Below, piece by piece: positions 35,647-44,294 of a stretch of DNA of 64,000 bases. The stretch's first letter is position 1; every line of letters starts with the position of its first letter. The DNA comes from Fervidobacterium pennivorans DSM 9078 (GTDB taxonomy: Bacteria > Thermotogota > Thermotogae > Thermotogales > Fervidobacteriaceae): assembly GCF_000235405.2 (NCBI RefSeq), contig NC_017095.1:1699501-1763500 (forward strand), given 5' to 3'. A program made the translations under genes and the position numbers. The notes under the pieces are model-generated. The model did not search any database. It worked only from the letters and a program-made list of their open reading frames with translations, and was not told where the DNA came from.

Positions 35647-37059
35647 TTATCCTATCGAGGATTCAATTTCCATATCGACAAGCCTGTTCAATTCTATTGC
35701 GTATTCAAACGGAAGTTCTTGGACAACTGGTTGTATGAACCCCTTAACGATAAGTCCTTTTGCCTCCGATTCACTCAGTCCTCTGCTCATAAGATAGAAA
35801 ATCTGCTCATCTTTGATTCTTCCTATCTTTGCTTCATGCCCCACATCGGAGTCTGTGTTGTAAACTTCGATTATTGGAACTGTGTCACTTTTCGATTTGT
35901 TGTCTATCATAAGACCAGTACAGCTAACGCTTGCTTTTGAACCTTTTGCACTTTCCATAATCTTTAGCAGACCTCTGTAGAAAGACCAGCCTCCACCAAT
36001 GCTTATACTTCTTGCATCAACGGTCGAACGTGTATTCTTGCCTATGTGAATTACCTTTGAACCTGTATCTATATGCTGACCTGGACCTGCGAATGAAATT
36101 GAGATATTTTCAGAAACGGAATTATTGCCTTTGAGTATCGTTGCAGGATAAACCATCGTTTTGTAACTACCAAACGAACCTGAGACCCAGGTCATAACCG
36201 CATCGTCTTCCGCTATTGCACGTTTAATTTCAAGGTTGAACATATTCTTGCTCCAGTTTTGCATTGTTAAATATTTCATCTTTGCCCCTTTTTTGACATA
36301 CACTTCGACTGTTCCAACATGCAGGTTTACAACATCGTATCGTGGAGCAGTACAACCTTCTATATAAGTTACCTCGCTACCTTCATCGGCAATTATAACC
36401 GTGTGTTCGAATTGTCCACCGCCAGGGTTACCGAAAAGAAAGTAAGATTGCAGTGGTAGAGGGACTTTCACTCCTTTCGGCACGTAGAGAAAAGTTCCAC
36501 CGCTCCAGAGTGCTCCATGGAGTGCAGCATATTTGTTATCCGTTGGAGGAACGAGTTTCATGAAGTGTTCTTTGACAAGGTCAGAATATTCCCTAACAGC
36601 GGTTTCAATGTCTGTGAATATAACTCCGAGCTTTTTCAGTTCTTCTTTGATGTTTTTGTATATCATCTCAGAATCAAATTGAGCACCGACTCCTGCTAAG
36701 TATTTCCTCTCTGCTTCCGGTATACCCAGTTTGTCAAATGCTTGTTTGATTTCTTCAGGCACTTCTTCCCATGTGGTGGTTTTTTTAGCGTTTGGCTTTA
36801 CATATGGAACTATCTTTGATAAGTCTAGTTCCTCACGGCTAACACCCCAGTCAGGTTCGTGCCATTTTTCGAAAATCTCAAAAGATTTAAGCCTGTGCTC
36901 AGTCATCCAAGCAGGTTCGTTTTTTGCTTCTGATATTTCATATATAAGCTTTTTGTTCAATCCCGCCGGCAATTTTATCGCTGGTTGAACATTCACTCTT
37001 ATCTCAAAATCTTCCCGTTTTTTTAGTTCGTACAAAAGTTCATGGAGGTCACTCATCAT
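35647..37059 (-). CDS. sufB: Fe-S assembly complex subunit SufB
   Basis: Core scaffold protein on which the cluster is built. At 470 residues it is full length. Conserved regions include PAWMTEHRLKSFEIF, GTFLYVPKGVKVPLPLQ, EGCTAPRY with a conserved Cys, YLTMQNWSKNMFNLE and the C-terminal VGHEAKIGRIKDEQIFYLMS. ATG directly behind GGGGGGATA. It lies 8 bp after sufC. Confidence 0.96.
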   Translation of the reverse strand: MMSDLHELLYELKKREDFEIRVNVQPAIKLPAGLNKKLIYEISEAKNEPAWMTEHRLKSFEIFEKWHEPDWGVSREELDLSKIVPYVKPNAKKTTTWEEVPEEIKQAFDKLGIPEAERKYLAGVGAQFDSEMIYKNIKEELKKLGVIFTDIETAVREYSDLVKEHFMKLVPPTDNKYAALHGALWSGGTFLYVPKGVKVPLPLQSYFLFGNPGGGQFEHTVIIADEGSEVTYIEGCTAPRYDVVNLHVGTVEVYVKKGAKMKYLTMQNWSKNMFNLEIKRAIAEDDAVMTWVSGSFGSYKTMVYPATILKGNNSVSENISISFAGPGQHIDTGSKVIHIGKNTRSTVDARSISIGGGWSFYRGLLKIMESAKGSKASVSCTGLMIDNKSKSDTVPIIEVYNTDSDVGHEAKIGRIKDEQIFYLMSRGLSESEAKGLIVKGFIQPVVQELPFEYAIELNRLVDMEIESSIG

Positions 37060-37067
37060 TATCCCCC

Positions 37068-37829
37068 CTATTTGGATGAACTGGCATCAACTGTGCCATT
37101 CACTATCGCATATCCTGTTTCTTCTACCTCATATGCGAGTGATTTATCACCTGTCAATGCAACCTTACCATCGACATACACATGGACCTTATCAACATCC
37201 AGGTAATTTAAGATCCTCGCATAGTGTGTAATTATCAGCAACGAAGTGCCTTCCTCTTTCAGTTTATTAATCTGCTCCGCAACAATTCTCAACGCATCAA
37301 CATCTAGACCCGAATCAATCTCATCCAAAATCAAAAGCTTTGGTTTCAGAAATCTAGCCTGTAATATTTCTCCCTTTTTCCTTTCGCCACCGGAGAATCC
37401 GAGGTTAACAAATCTTTCCAGAAATTCTGATGGAAGACCAACTTCGTTCAAAAGTGCTTTCATCTCTTTGTCGAGTTGGAAGAAAGTTTTATCCTCTCCG
37501 TGTAACTTGCGGTACGCAATTAAAAGTAGCTGGTCGAGTTTAACTCCTTCAATTTCGTAAGGATTTTGGAACGTCATCATTATTCCTTTCTGGGCTCTTT
37601 CATCCGTTCTTAAATCGAGTATCGATTCACCTTCAAACAATATATCACCAGTGACAACTTCGTATTTCGGATTTCCCATAATCACATTTGCGAGCGTTGA
37701 CTTACCTGACCCATTTGGTCCCATTATCGCATGAACTTCTCCAACACCTATTTCCAAGTTTACCCCTTTCAGTATAACTTTCTCTTCATCTCTCAGCTTT
37801 GCAACCAAATCTTTTACTTGCAACAGCAT
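37068..37829 (-). CDS. sufC: SUF ATPase SufC
   Basis: ABC-type ATPase that drives SufBCD. Walker A GPNGSGKSTL, Q-loop FQNPYEIEGV, signature GFSGGERKKGEILQ, Walker B LLILDEIDSGLDVDALR and the switch His in IITHYARIL are intact. ATG at 37829 is seven bases after GGAGG. It is the first gene of the sufCBDSU operon. Confidence 0.96.
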   Translation of the reverse strand: MLLQVKDLVAKLRDEEKVILKGVNLEIGVGEVHAIMGPNGSGKSTLANVIMGNPKYEVVTGDILFEGESILDLRTDERAQKGIMMTFQNPYEIEGVKLDQLLLIAYRKLHGEDKTFFQLDKEMKALLNEVGLPSEFLERFVNLGFSGGERKKGEILQARFLKPKLLILDEIDSGLDVDALRIVAEQINKLKEEGTSLLIITHYARILNYLDVDKVHVYVDGKVALTGDKSLAYEVEETGYAIVNGTVDASSSK

Positions 37830-37881
37830 AATCACACCTCCAACAATTAGTCATTTTTATCTACTTAGTTATTCCTAATTT

Positions 37882-37909
37882 ATTATACCATATGGTATTG
37901 GATTGTAAA
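37882..37909 (-). promoter_or_regulatory. suf operon promoter with embedded palindrome
   Basis: On the minus strand TTTACA (37904-37909), a 16-bp spacer and TATAAT (37882-37887). A perfect 14-bp palindrome ATACCATATGGTAT (37885-37898) covers part of the -10 and the spacer, a classical repressor position. Confidence 0.7.
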
Positions 37910-37994
37910 GTAGACTATGTATAAATTTTGTAAGATGGGGGGAGATGAGGTATAATAATAAAGCGACATTATCTTAGTATAGGGGGGAGGTTCT

Positions 37995-38570
37995 ATGGCG
38001 AAGTCTTCGAGATTAACAACTATGATTATCGTGCTTATTCCAGTAGCGGTAGGTATAAACTACGCAGGTAAGTTTTTTGCAGAGGCTTTGAAACTTCCTC
38101 TTTGGCTTGATTCTATAGGAACTGTACTTGCAGCTATGCTTGCTGGTCCGATTGTTGGTGGTATCAGTGGGGCGATCAACAACATTATTTACGGTTTGAC
38201 TGCTGGGCCTGTATCTTTTATATACGCACTTACAAGCATTGGAATTGGTGTTACAGCAGGTTTGCTTTACAAAGCAAAGATGTTTGAGAACGCGTTCAGA
38301 GCTTTGATAAGTGGTTTAATTATAGCTATTGTTGCAACGGTTATATCTGTTCCTATAAATGTCATTTTTTGGGAAGGTCAGACGGGTAATGTGTGGGGAG
38401 ACGCGCTTTTTGCTTTCCTTAGGTCTAAAAACGTTGGTATTTGGTTGGCTTCTTTCTTTGACGAGCTCGTAGTAGATTTGGTGGACAAGGTTCTTACAGT
38501 TTTCATTGCCTATGGAATTTTCAGAGCACTACCAAAATCGTTAATATATAACTTTAGACAGGAGCAGTAA
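37995..38570 (+). CDS. ECF transporter S component
   Basis: Substrate-binding membrane subunit of an energy-coupling-factor importer, 191 residues with about five to six hydrophobic segments. WLDSIGTVLAAMLAGPIVGGISG is the typical S-component loop and helix. It is followed by T, A and A' genes, so the transporter is complete. I cannot name the substrate; a vitamin is likely for the class. The ATG lies behind GGGGGGAGG, and a TATAAT is at about 37952. No riboswitch is visible upstream. Confidence 0.85.
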   Translation: MAKSSRLTTMIIVLIPVAVGINYAGKFFAEALKLPLWLDSIGTVLAAMLAGPIVGGISGAINNIIYGLTAGPVSFIYALTSIGIGVTAGLLYKAKMFENAFRALISGLIIAIVATVISVPINVIFWEGQTGNVWGDALFAFLRSKNVGIWLASFFDELVVDLVDKVLTVFIAYGIFRALPKSLIYNFRQEQ

Positions 38571-38599
38571 CTCATGGTTTGCTTCTGGAGGTTAGGGCT

Positions 38600-39379
38600 T
38601 TGAAAACAGTAAGTCTTTATGTGGACAAAGACACTTTTGTTCACAAGCTTGAACCTGTGACAAAACTCTGGTATGCATTTACATCTGTTATTTTGAGCTT
38701 TATATTCCCATCCATTTGGATGGGACTTCTCTTTCTTTCAATTTCCGTTTTTCTTTCACTTGTGGCGCGTGTTTTAAAAAATATGGTTGGATTTGTAAGT
38801 GCTGTCTTGGTTGTTTCACTGACGATGTTGGTGATTCAAGGAATGTTTTACAAAGAAAATGCCACGCTTGTTTTTACAATCGGTGACTTGAAATTTTACA
38901 AAGAAGGCTTGGTCCATGCAACGTTGCTTATAATACGCATTGTAAATATGATAACAGCTTTTGGATTGTTGATATTAACGACCAGACCTTCAGATATGGT
39001 GACAAACCTTGTTCAGAAAGGGTTGTCACCAAAGCTAGGTTATATCCTATCATCAGTTCTCCAAATCATTCCTCAAATGCTCTCCGCTGCATCAACAATA
39101 ATAGATGCCCAACGTTCAAGAGGTCTTGAGACAGAAGGAAACTTTTCTCAAAAATTAAAAGCTTTTTTTGCTCTTATCGGTCCTCTTGTTTTGAGTTCCC
39201 TTGTTGAAGCAAGGGAAAGAGCGGTTGCTATTGAAGTGAGAGGATTCGGTGCCACTAAAAGACCTACATTTGTTAAATTGATACCGGAAACGCGTACCGA
39301 CAGGTTTGTTAAATTTATAATGAAATTTGTTTTGGTCATCGCTGTTGTTTGGAGGGTTACCTTGTGGATACTGAAGTGA
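38600..39379 (+). CDS. ecfT: ECF transporter T component
   Basis: Membrane coupling subunit, 259 residues. It opens with the HKLEPVTKLWYAF motif of the family and has the two Ala-Arg-Gly coupling motifs near the end of the membrane domain, seen as AQRSRGLETEG and AIEVRGFGATKRPT. I set the start at the TTG at 38600, eight bases behind GGAGG. It overlaps the next ATPase gene by 16 bp. Confidence 0.92.
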   Translation: MKTVSLYVDKDTFVHKLEPVTKLWYAFTSVILSFIFPSIWMGLLFLSISVFLSLVARVLKNMVGFVSAVLVVSLTMLVIQGMFYKENATLVFTIGDLKFYKEGLVHATLLIIRIVNMITAFGLLILTTRPSDMVTNLVQKGLSPKLGYILSSVLQIIPQMLSAASTIIDAQRSRGLETEGNFSQKLKAFFALIGPLVLSSLVEARERAVAIEVRGFGATKRPTFVKLIPETRTDRFVKFIMKFVLVIAVVWRVTLWILK

Positions 39380-40236
39380 AAAAAATCGTTGTAGAAAACC
39401 TTTCATACACATATCCACTTTCCAAAATAAAAGCTCTAGATAACGTTAGTTTCTCGATTTTTCCAGGAGAGTCTGTGGGGATTATCGGCAGGAACGGAGC
39501 TGGTAAATCTACGTTGTGTTTGGCGCTTACAGGATTGGTACCTTCATTTTTCGGTGGAAAACGTTCGGGTAGAGTGCTTATCGATGGGACAGATGTGCTT
39601 GATATTCCTAAAGAAAAATTGGTAAGAAAAATAGGTTTGGTTCTTCAAAATCCATTTTCACAAATCAGTGGAGCAAAAATGACTGTCTTTGAGGAAGTAG
39701 CATTTGGGTTAGAAAACGTTGGCTTGGAAAGAGATGAAATACTTGAAAAGGTTGAGAAAATTCTTCGCCGGTTGGACCTTTGGAGCAAAAGAGACCAAAA
39801 CCCTTTTGAACTTTCCGGAGGACAGTTACAAAGACTTGCTATTGCTAGTGTGCTCGCATTGGAACCAGAGATTTTAGTATTAGACGAACCAACGTCACAA
39901 CTTGACCCGCAAGGGACAACGGAAGTTTTTGAAGTGTTATCTGAGTTGAAGAAAATGGGAATTACAATAATCTTAGTAGAACATAAATTTGAAAAGCTTG
40001 TTGAACATGTGGACAAGCTTATTTTTCTTCACGAAGGAAAACTGATAGGTTTTAGCACTCCTGAAGAGATTTTTTCAATGAGGGAAATAGATGAATACAA
40101 TGTTGGTGAACCAATATACACATCTGTGTGTAAAAAACTAAACGCAAGAAAGCCTAATGGCAAATATCCAGTGCATTTTGAAGAAGCGGTTGAAGTATTG
40201 AAAGGAGCTCTCAAAAGGCATGGCACAAATGGTTAA
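39364..40236 (+). CDS. ecfA1: ECF ATPase EcfA1
   Basis: ATP-binding subunit, 290 residues from the GTG at 39364 (eight bases after GGAGG). Walker A GRNGAGKSTLC, Q-loop VLQNPFSQISG, signature FELSGGQLQRLAIASVL, Walker B LVLDEPTSQLDPQG and switch VEHKFE are all canonical. It overlaps both neighbours, supporting an S-T-A-A' operon. Confidence 0.93.
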   Translation: MDTEVKKIVVENLSYTYPLSKIKALDNVSFSIFPGESVGIIGRNGAGKSTLCLALTGLVPSFFGGKRSGRVLIDGTDVLDIPKEKLVRKIGLVLQNPFSQISGAKMTVFEEVAFGLENVGLERDEILEKVEKILRRLDLWSKRDQNPFELSGGQLQRLAIASVLALEPEILVLDEPTSQLDPQGTTEVFEVLSELKKMGITIILVEHKFEKLVEHVDKLIFLHEGKLIGFSTPEEIFSMREIDEYNVGEPIYTSVCKKLNARKPNGKYPVHFEEAVEVLKGALKRHGTNG

Positions 40237-41017
40237 TGAAAGGTCGATAAAAATTGAAAATTTGTGGTTTGCATACAAAAGCGAAGAATATGTTCTCAAA
40301 GGGATTTCGCTTACCATTGATGAGAGACCTACTGCTATTGTTGGTCAAAATGGTGCTGGTAAGACTACTTTTGTAAAGCTATTAAAGGCTCTTTTGAAAC
40401 CAACGAAGGGCGATATCTGGATATTTGGTCAAAATACAAAAGATACAACTGCTGCAAAGCTTGCAAAGACGGTTGGTTTGGTTTTCCAAAATCCATCGGA
40501 TCAAATATTCAAAAGCAAGGTTTTGGACGAGGTCATGTTTGGACCGTTGAATGTTTTTAAAGATAAACATAAGGCCTACGAAAACTCGTTAAGGGCTCTT
40601 GAAATTGTGGGACTTAGTGATAAAAAAGAAGAACATCCGTATGATTTAACCCTTTCTGAAAGAAAACTTCTTTGCCTTGCATCAGTTCTTGCTATGGAAC
40701 CAGAAGTGATAATACTTGACGAACCCACTATTGCTCAAGATAGATATTCAACAAAGTTAATATCCGAAATTATTCAACAACTTGTATCATTAAGAAAGTT
40801 TGTAATAACAATTACCCATGATATGGACTTTGTCCTTGAGAATTTTTCCAGAACGATAGTTTTTACCGATGGTGTTGTAATATCAGATGGTGAAACTGAA
40901 AAGGTGCTATCTGATGATAGAGCTTTGGAGAAGGCGCACTTAGAAGTACCATGGCTTATAAAATTAGCTCGGAGAATTGGTGTTAATTATGATGAGATAA
41001 AAAATTTGAGAGTTTGA
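40220..41017 (+). CDS. ecfA2: ECF ATPase EcfA2 with altered signature motif
   Basis: Second ATP-binding subunit, 265 residues. Walker A GQNGAGKTTF, Q-loop VFQNPSDQIFKSKV, Walker B VIILDEPTIAQD and switch ITHDMD are present. The signature reads LTLSERKLLCLASVL, where LSGGQ is expected: both glycines are replaced. One of the two ATP sites of the EcfA1/A2 pair may therefore be inactive. It overlaps EcfA1 by 17 bp. Confidence 0.9.
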   Translation: MAQMVNERSIKIENLWFAYKSEEYVLKGISLTIDERPTAIVGQNGAGKTTFVKLLKALLKPTKGDIWIFGQNTKDTTAAKLAKTVGLVFQNPSDQIFKSKVLDEVMFGPLNVFKDKHKAYENSLRALEIVGLSDKKEEHPYDLTLSERKLLCLASVLAMEPEVIILDEPTIAQDRYSTKLISEIIQQLVSLRKFVITITHDMDFVLENFSRTIVFTDGVVISDGETEKVLSDDRALEKAHLEVPWLIKLARRIGVNYDEIKNLRV

Positions 41018-41036
41018 GAAGCTGGAGGGGATTTCG

Positions 41037-42284
41037 ATGCTGAATTCTTTCGTTTTGCTATTTATCGCTGTGATTGTTCTCAAGGTGTTGTGGGATATCA
41101 CCCTTGATCTTATAAACATGCGATACTCCACAAGTCCAAATGCGAAGATACCAGATGTGCTAAAAGACAAGATTTCCGAGGAAGATTTTGAAAAAGCAAA
41201 GAGGTATCTCAAAGATAGAGTTACCCTCGGGGTGATTATGAAGATTACATCGCTTATTCTCACATTGGTTTACGTGTTTTTCCTATTTCCATTTCTTGAA
41301 AAAGTCCTGGAAAGCAAGGGATCATTCATAGTCCAGTCGCTATTATTCTTTGGAATCTATGCTTTGATTGATTATTTAGTTGAACTGCCATTCAAAGTGT
41401 ATTCCATCTTTGTTATTGAACAAAAATACGGCTTCAACACAACAACTCCAAAATTATTTGTAAGAGACCAGATAATCGGAATCATACTTGGAGTTATCAT
41501 AGGTGTGCCCATAATTTCCATCATGATGTGGCTTTTGAACAAGTTTACAGTCTGGTGGTGGCAACTTTCGATACTATCGACTGCATTCTTGTTGTTCTTC
41601 ATGATTATCCAACCGTTAGTTATAGCTCCCCTCTTTTACAAATTTTCCGAATTGGATGATGAGGAGTTAAAATCGAAATTGCGAGCATTGTTGGATAAGT
41701 CGGGTGTTAAGGTTCCACATATTTACAAAATGGATGCGTCCAAGCGAACAAAAAAGCAGAATGCTTATCTCACCGGTATTGGAAAGTCAAGGCGACTCGT
41801 GTTGTTCGATACGATTTTGAGCTACAATCATGATGAAGTTCTTTCGATTGTTGGACACGAGCTTGGACATCATGTGAAAAAGCATATACCGAAACTTCTG
41901 TTAATAGACATTGTATTCATATCATTTGTGCTTTACATTACAAACGTAGTTTACCGATTTATTCTCGAAACGAGAATTTTTGGAGTTTCTCAGCCATACA
42001 CAGTATTCGCTTATTCTTTTTTATTCGTTTCATCGCTGGTGTTTTTCTTAGAACCAATTTTGAATTACCTTTCCCGAAAGATGGAATACGAAGCGGATGA
42101 ATACTCTGCCAAACTATTAGGCACTCCAGAACCTTTGATATCTTCTTTGAAAAGATTAGTAAAAGAGAATCTATCAAATCCCAACCCAATGCCACTTTAC
42201 AAGGTCTGGCATTACAACCATCCTGCACCAGAAGAGAGGATTAAAAGGTTGATGGAAATGGGGGTAATTGATAGAGATGGCTAG
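41037..42284 (+). CDS. M48 family membrane metalloprotease (Ste24-like)
   Basis: 415-residue membrane zinc protease. The zinc motif is VGHELGHHVKKH near residue 280, with the third ligand in KMEYEADEYSAKLLG near 350. Several hydrophobic helices lie before and between. The sequence resembles CAAX prenyl protease 1 (Ste24), but bacteria lack prenylated CAAX proteins, so a membrane quality-control role is more likely. The ATG is behind GGAGGGG, 19 bp after ecfA2. Confidence 0.92.
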   Translation: MLNSFVLLFIAVIVLKVLWDITLDLINMRYSTSPNAKIPDVLKDKISEEDFEKAKRYLKDRVTLGVIMKITSLILTLVYVFFLFPFLEKVLESKGSFIVQSLLFFGIYALIDYLVELPFKVYSIFVIEQKYGFNTTTPKLFVRDQIIGIILGVIIGVPIISIMMWLLNKFTVWWWQLSILSTAFLLFFMIIQPLVIAPLFYKFSELDDEELKSKLRALLDKSGVKVPHIYKMDASKRTKKQNAYLTGIGKSRRLVLFDTILSYNHDEVLSIVGHELGHHVKKHIPKLLLIDIVFISFVLYITNVVYRFILETRIFGVSQPYTVFAYSFLFVSSLVFFLEPILNYLSRKMEYEADEYSAKLLGTPEPLISSLKRLVKENLSNPNPMPLYKVWHYNHPAPEERIKRLMEMGVIDRDG

Positions 42285-42831
42285 AAAACGTCAAAAACAA
42301 ACTACCTCACTAAGTAGTGTTCTAATTGCAATTATTGTAGCACTTGTTCTGTTTTTCCAATCACAAGGTGAATACAAAAAGTGTTACGTTGTTGAAGTTG
42401 TTGATGGGGATACTCTAAAGGTAAACTTGGCTGGTGAAGAGTACAAAGTTAGACTTATCGGAGTTAACACACCAGAGACCAACCACCCTGTTAAACGCGT
42501 AGAACCATATGGTCCTGAAGCAAAAGCCTTCACAAAGAAAATGCTAACAGGAAGAACAGTTTACTTGGAATTCGATGTCCAAGAAAAGGATAGATATGGA
42601 AGACTACTTGCGTACGTTTGGCTCGAAAAACCAAGTCAGATAACTGATGAAGAGATAAGAACCAAGATGTTCAATGCGATACTTCTTCTTGAAGGCTACG
42701 CACAAGTTATGACGGTCCAGCCCAATGTAAAGTATGTTGATTACTTCTTGCAGTATCAACGCGAAGCAATGGAAGCTGGCAGAGGTTTGTGGGGACTTGC
42801 AGTGTATCAAAAAAGCAAGAAGAAAAAATAA
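42277..42831 (+). CDS. Thermonuclease family protein, membrane-anchored or secreted
   Basis: Staphylococcal-nuclease fold. VVDGDTLKVNLAGEEYKVRLIGVNTPE contains the Asp and first Arg; EKDRYGRLLAYVW the second Arg region. A basic N-terminus followed by a hydrophobic stretch (VLIAIIVALVLFF) suggests export or an anchor. 184 residues from the ATG at 42277; a TTG at 42268 is possible. It overlaps the M48 gene by 8 bp. Confidence 0.9.
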   Translation: MARKRQKQTTSLSSVLIAIIVALVLFFQSQGEYKKCYVVEVVDGDTLKVNLAGEEYKVRLIGVNTPETNHPVKRVEPYGPEAKAFTKKMLTGRTVYLEFDVQEKDRYGRLLAYVWLEKPSQITDEEIRTKMFNAILLLEGYAQVMTVQPNVKYVDYFLQYQREAMEAGRGLWGLAVYQKSKKKK

Positions 42832-43046
42832 TTCGTGGGCATTGATTAAATACAATAAACTCTTTTTCTTCAAGCAAAAGTGCGCAAAAATCAGATTTTG
42901 TAAAGATAAAGAGATGAAAAGAAACAAAGAAGGTAATAAATTAACAGAATTTACAGCTTAAGTAAAGCAAATGCAGTTTTTTTAAACCCTAAGCATTCGT
43001 GATATAATTATCATGACCCACACTATTCAAGGGGAGGGGATTGGGT

Positions 43047-44162
43047 ATGAAGAAACTGGCGGTATTGCTCGTGGTCGCTCTATTCATCACTTCTCTTTAC
43101 GCTGCGCTTGGTTTCAAGATAGGTGTTGTCACGGGAACGGTTTCACAAGGTGAGGATGAGTACAGGGGTGCGGAAAACGTTGTTAAAAAATACGGAAAAG
43201 AAATTATCCACGTAACGTACCCAGACAAATTCATGCAAGAGCAAGAAACAACGATCGCAAGAATCGTAGAACTTGCTTACGATCCTCAAGTTAAAGCGAT
43301 AGTTATTTGTCAAGGTGTTCCTGGCACAACAGCGGCCATTAGAAGGGTTAAGGAAATGAGAAAGGACATTGTTTTTGTTGTCGGTGTTCCTCACGAAGAC
43401 CCAGCGGTTATTTCTTCCGCAGCCGACGTCATACTTGAAGTTGACACACCTGGTCGTGGAAGGACAATCGTTGAACTCGCAAAGAAGCTGGGTGTTGAAA
43501 CGATTATCCACTATTCATTCCCGAGACACATGAGCTATAAGCTACTTGCTGAGAGAAAAGACATCATGGAAAAGACAGCTAAGGAAATGGGTATCAACTT
43601 CGTGTTCGTTTCTGCTCCAGACCCACTTGGTGAACAAGGTTTGACCGGTGCACAGCAGTTTATACTTGAAGACGTTCCAAGACAACTTGCAAAATACGGT
43701 CCAAAGACCGGTTTCTTCTCAACAAACTGTGGTATGCAGGAACCACTCCAGAAAGCAATTCTCAAGCACGGCGGTTATTATCTCGAACCATGCTGTCCAT
43801 CTCCAACACACGGATTCCCAGGAACACTTGGAATTAAAATACCAGATGATAAGAAAGGTGATATGACCTACATACTTAGAGTCGTAAACCAAAAAATCGT
43901 TGAAATGGGCGGTGCGGGTAGGTTCGCAACTTGGCCAGTTCCAATGAACATGCTCTTTGTAGAAGCTGGAGTAGAGATTGCTAAAGCTCTGGTACAGAAA
44001 AAAGTTAGTCCAACTAATCTCAACGGTATAAAACTTATAGTGACAGAAGAAGCGAAAAAGAAATATCCAAAAGCTGAGTTGCAGGTTAGAACTCTTGATC
44101 CTTACAAGAACTACTACATGTTTATCCACAAATCAGTCATATTTGGAGTTGACAAATTCTAA
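43047..44162 (+). CDS. DUF3798 periplasmic binding protein
   Basis: Secreted solute-binding protein, 371 residues from ATG 43047 behind GGGGAGGGG. A signal peptide (KKLAVLLVVALFITSLYAA) opens it. The rest is a two-domain sugar-binding-like fold with FKIGVVTGTVSQGEDEYRG, VPGTTAAIRRV and the family-specific NCGMQEPLQKAIL and EPCCPSPTHGFP. The substrate of DUF3798 proteins is not known to me. A TATAAT is at 43003-43008. An ABC ATPase and two permeases follow, so it is the receptor of that importer. I see nothing coding in the 215 bp before it. Confidence 0.88.
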   Translation: MKKLAVLLVVALFITSLYAALGFKIGVVTGTVSQGEDEYRGAENVVKKYGKEIIHVTYPDKFMQEQETTIARIVELAYDPQVKAIVICQGVPGTTAAIRRVKEMRKDIVFVVGVPHEDPAVISSAADVILEVDTPGRGRTIVELAKKLGVETIIHYSFPRHMSYKLLAERKDIMEKTAKEMGINFVFVSAPDPLGEQGLTGAQQFILEDVPRQLAKYGPKTGFFSTNCGMQEPLQKAILKHGGYYLEPCCPSPTHGFPGTLGIKIPDDKKGDMTYILRVVNQKIVEMGGAGRFATWPVPMNMLFVEAGVEIAKALVQKKVSPTNLNGIKLIVTEEAKKKYPKAELQVRTLDPYKNYYMFIHKSVIFGVDKF

Positions 44163-44190
44163 TACGTTTAAAGCCTAACATTTGAAACCA

Positions 44191-44214
44191 AGGTGTCGGC
44201 GGCTGCCGACACCT
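44191..44214 (+). terminator. Strong intercistronic hairpin
   Basis: AGGTGTCGGC pairs perfectly with GCCGACACCT around GGCT. Only a short T tract follows, and the ATPase gene begins 80 bp later. It probably reduces read-through or protects the mRNA end, giving more binding protein than ATPase. Confidence 0.75.
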
Positions 44215-44294
44215 TTCAATTAAACCTTAGGGTTTTTTGTTTCTTTCTCTCAGTGTAGGACGTCTTTTAGAGCCTTTAAATAGGGGGATGAGCT

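Noticed and set aside
42832-43040. Possible small gene between thermonuclease and DUF3798
   Set aside because: Short frames here are Lys-rich without a ribosome site. Only a -10 element at 43003 is credible.
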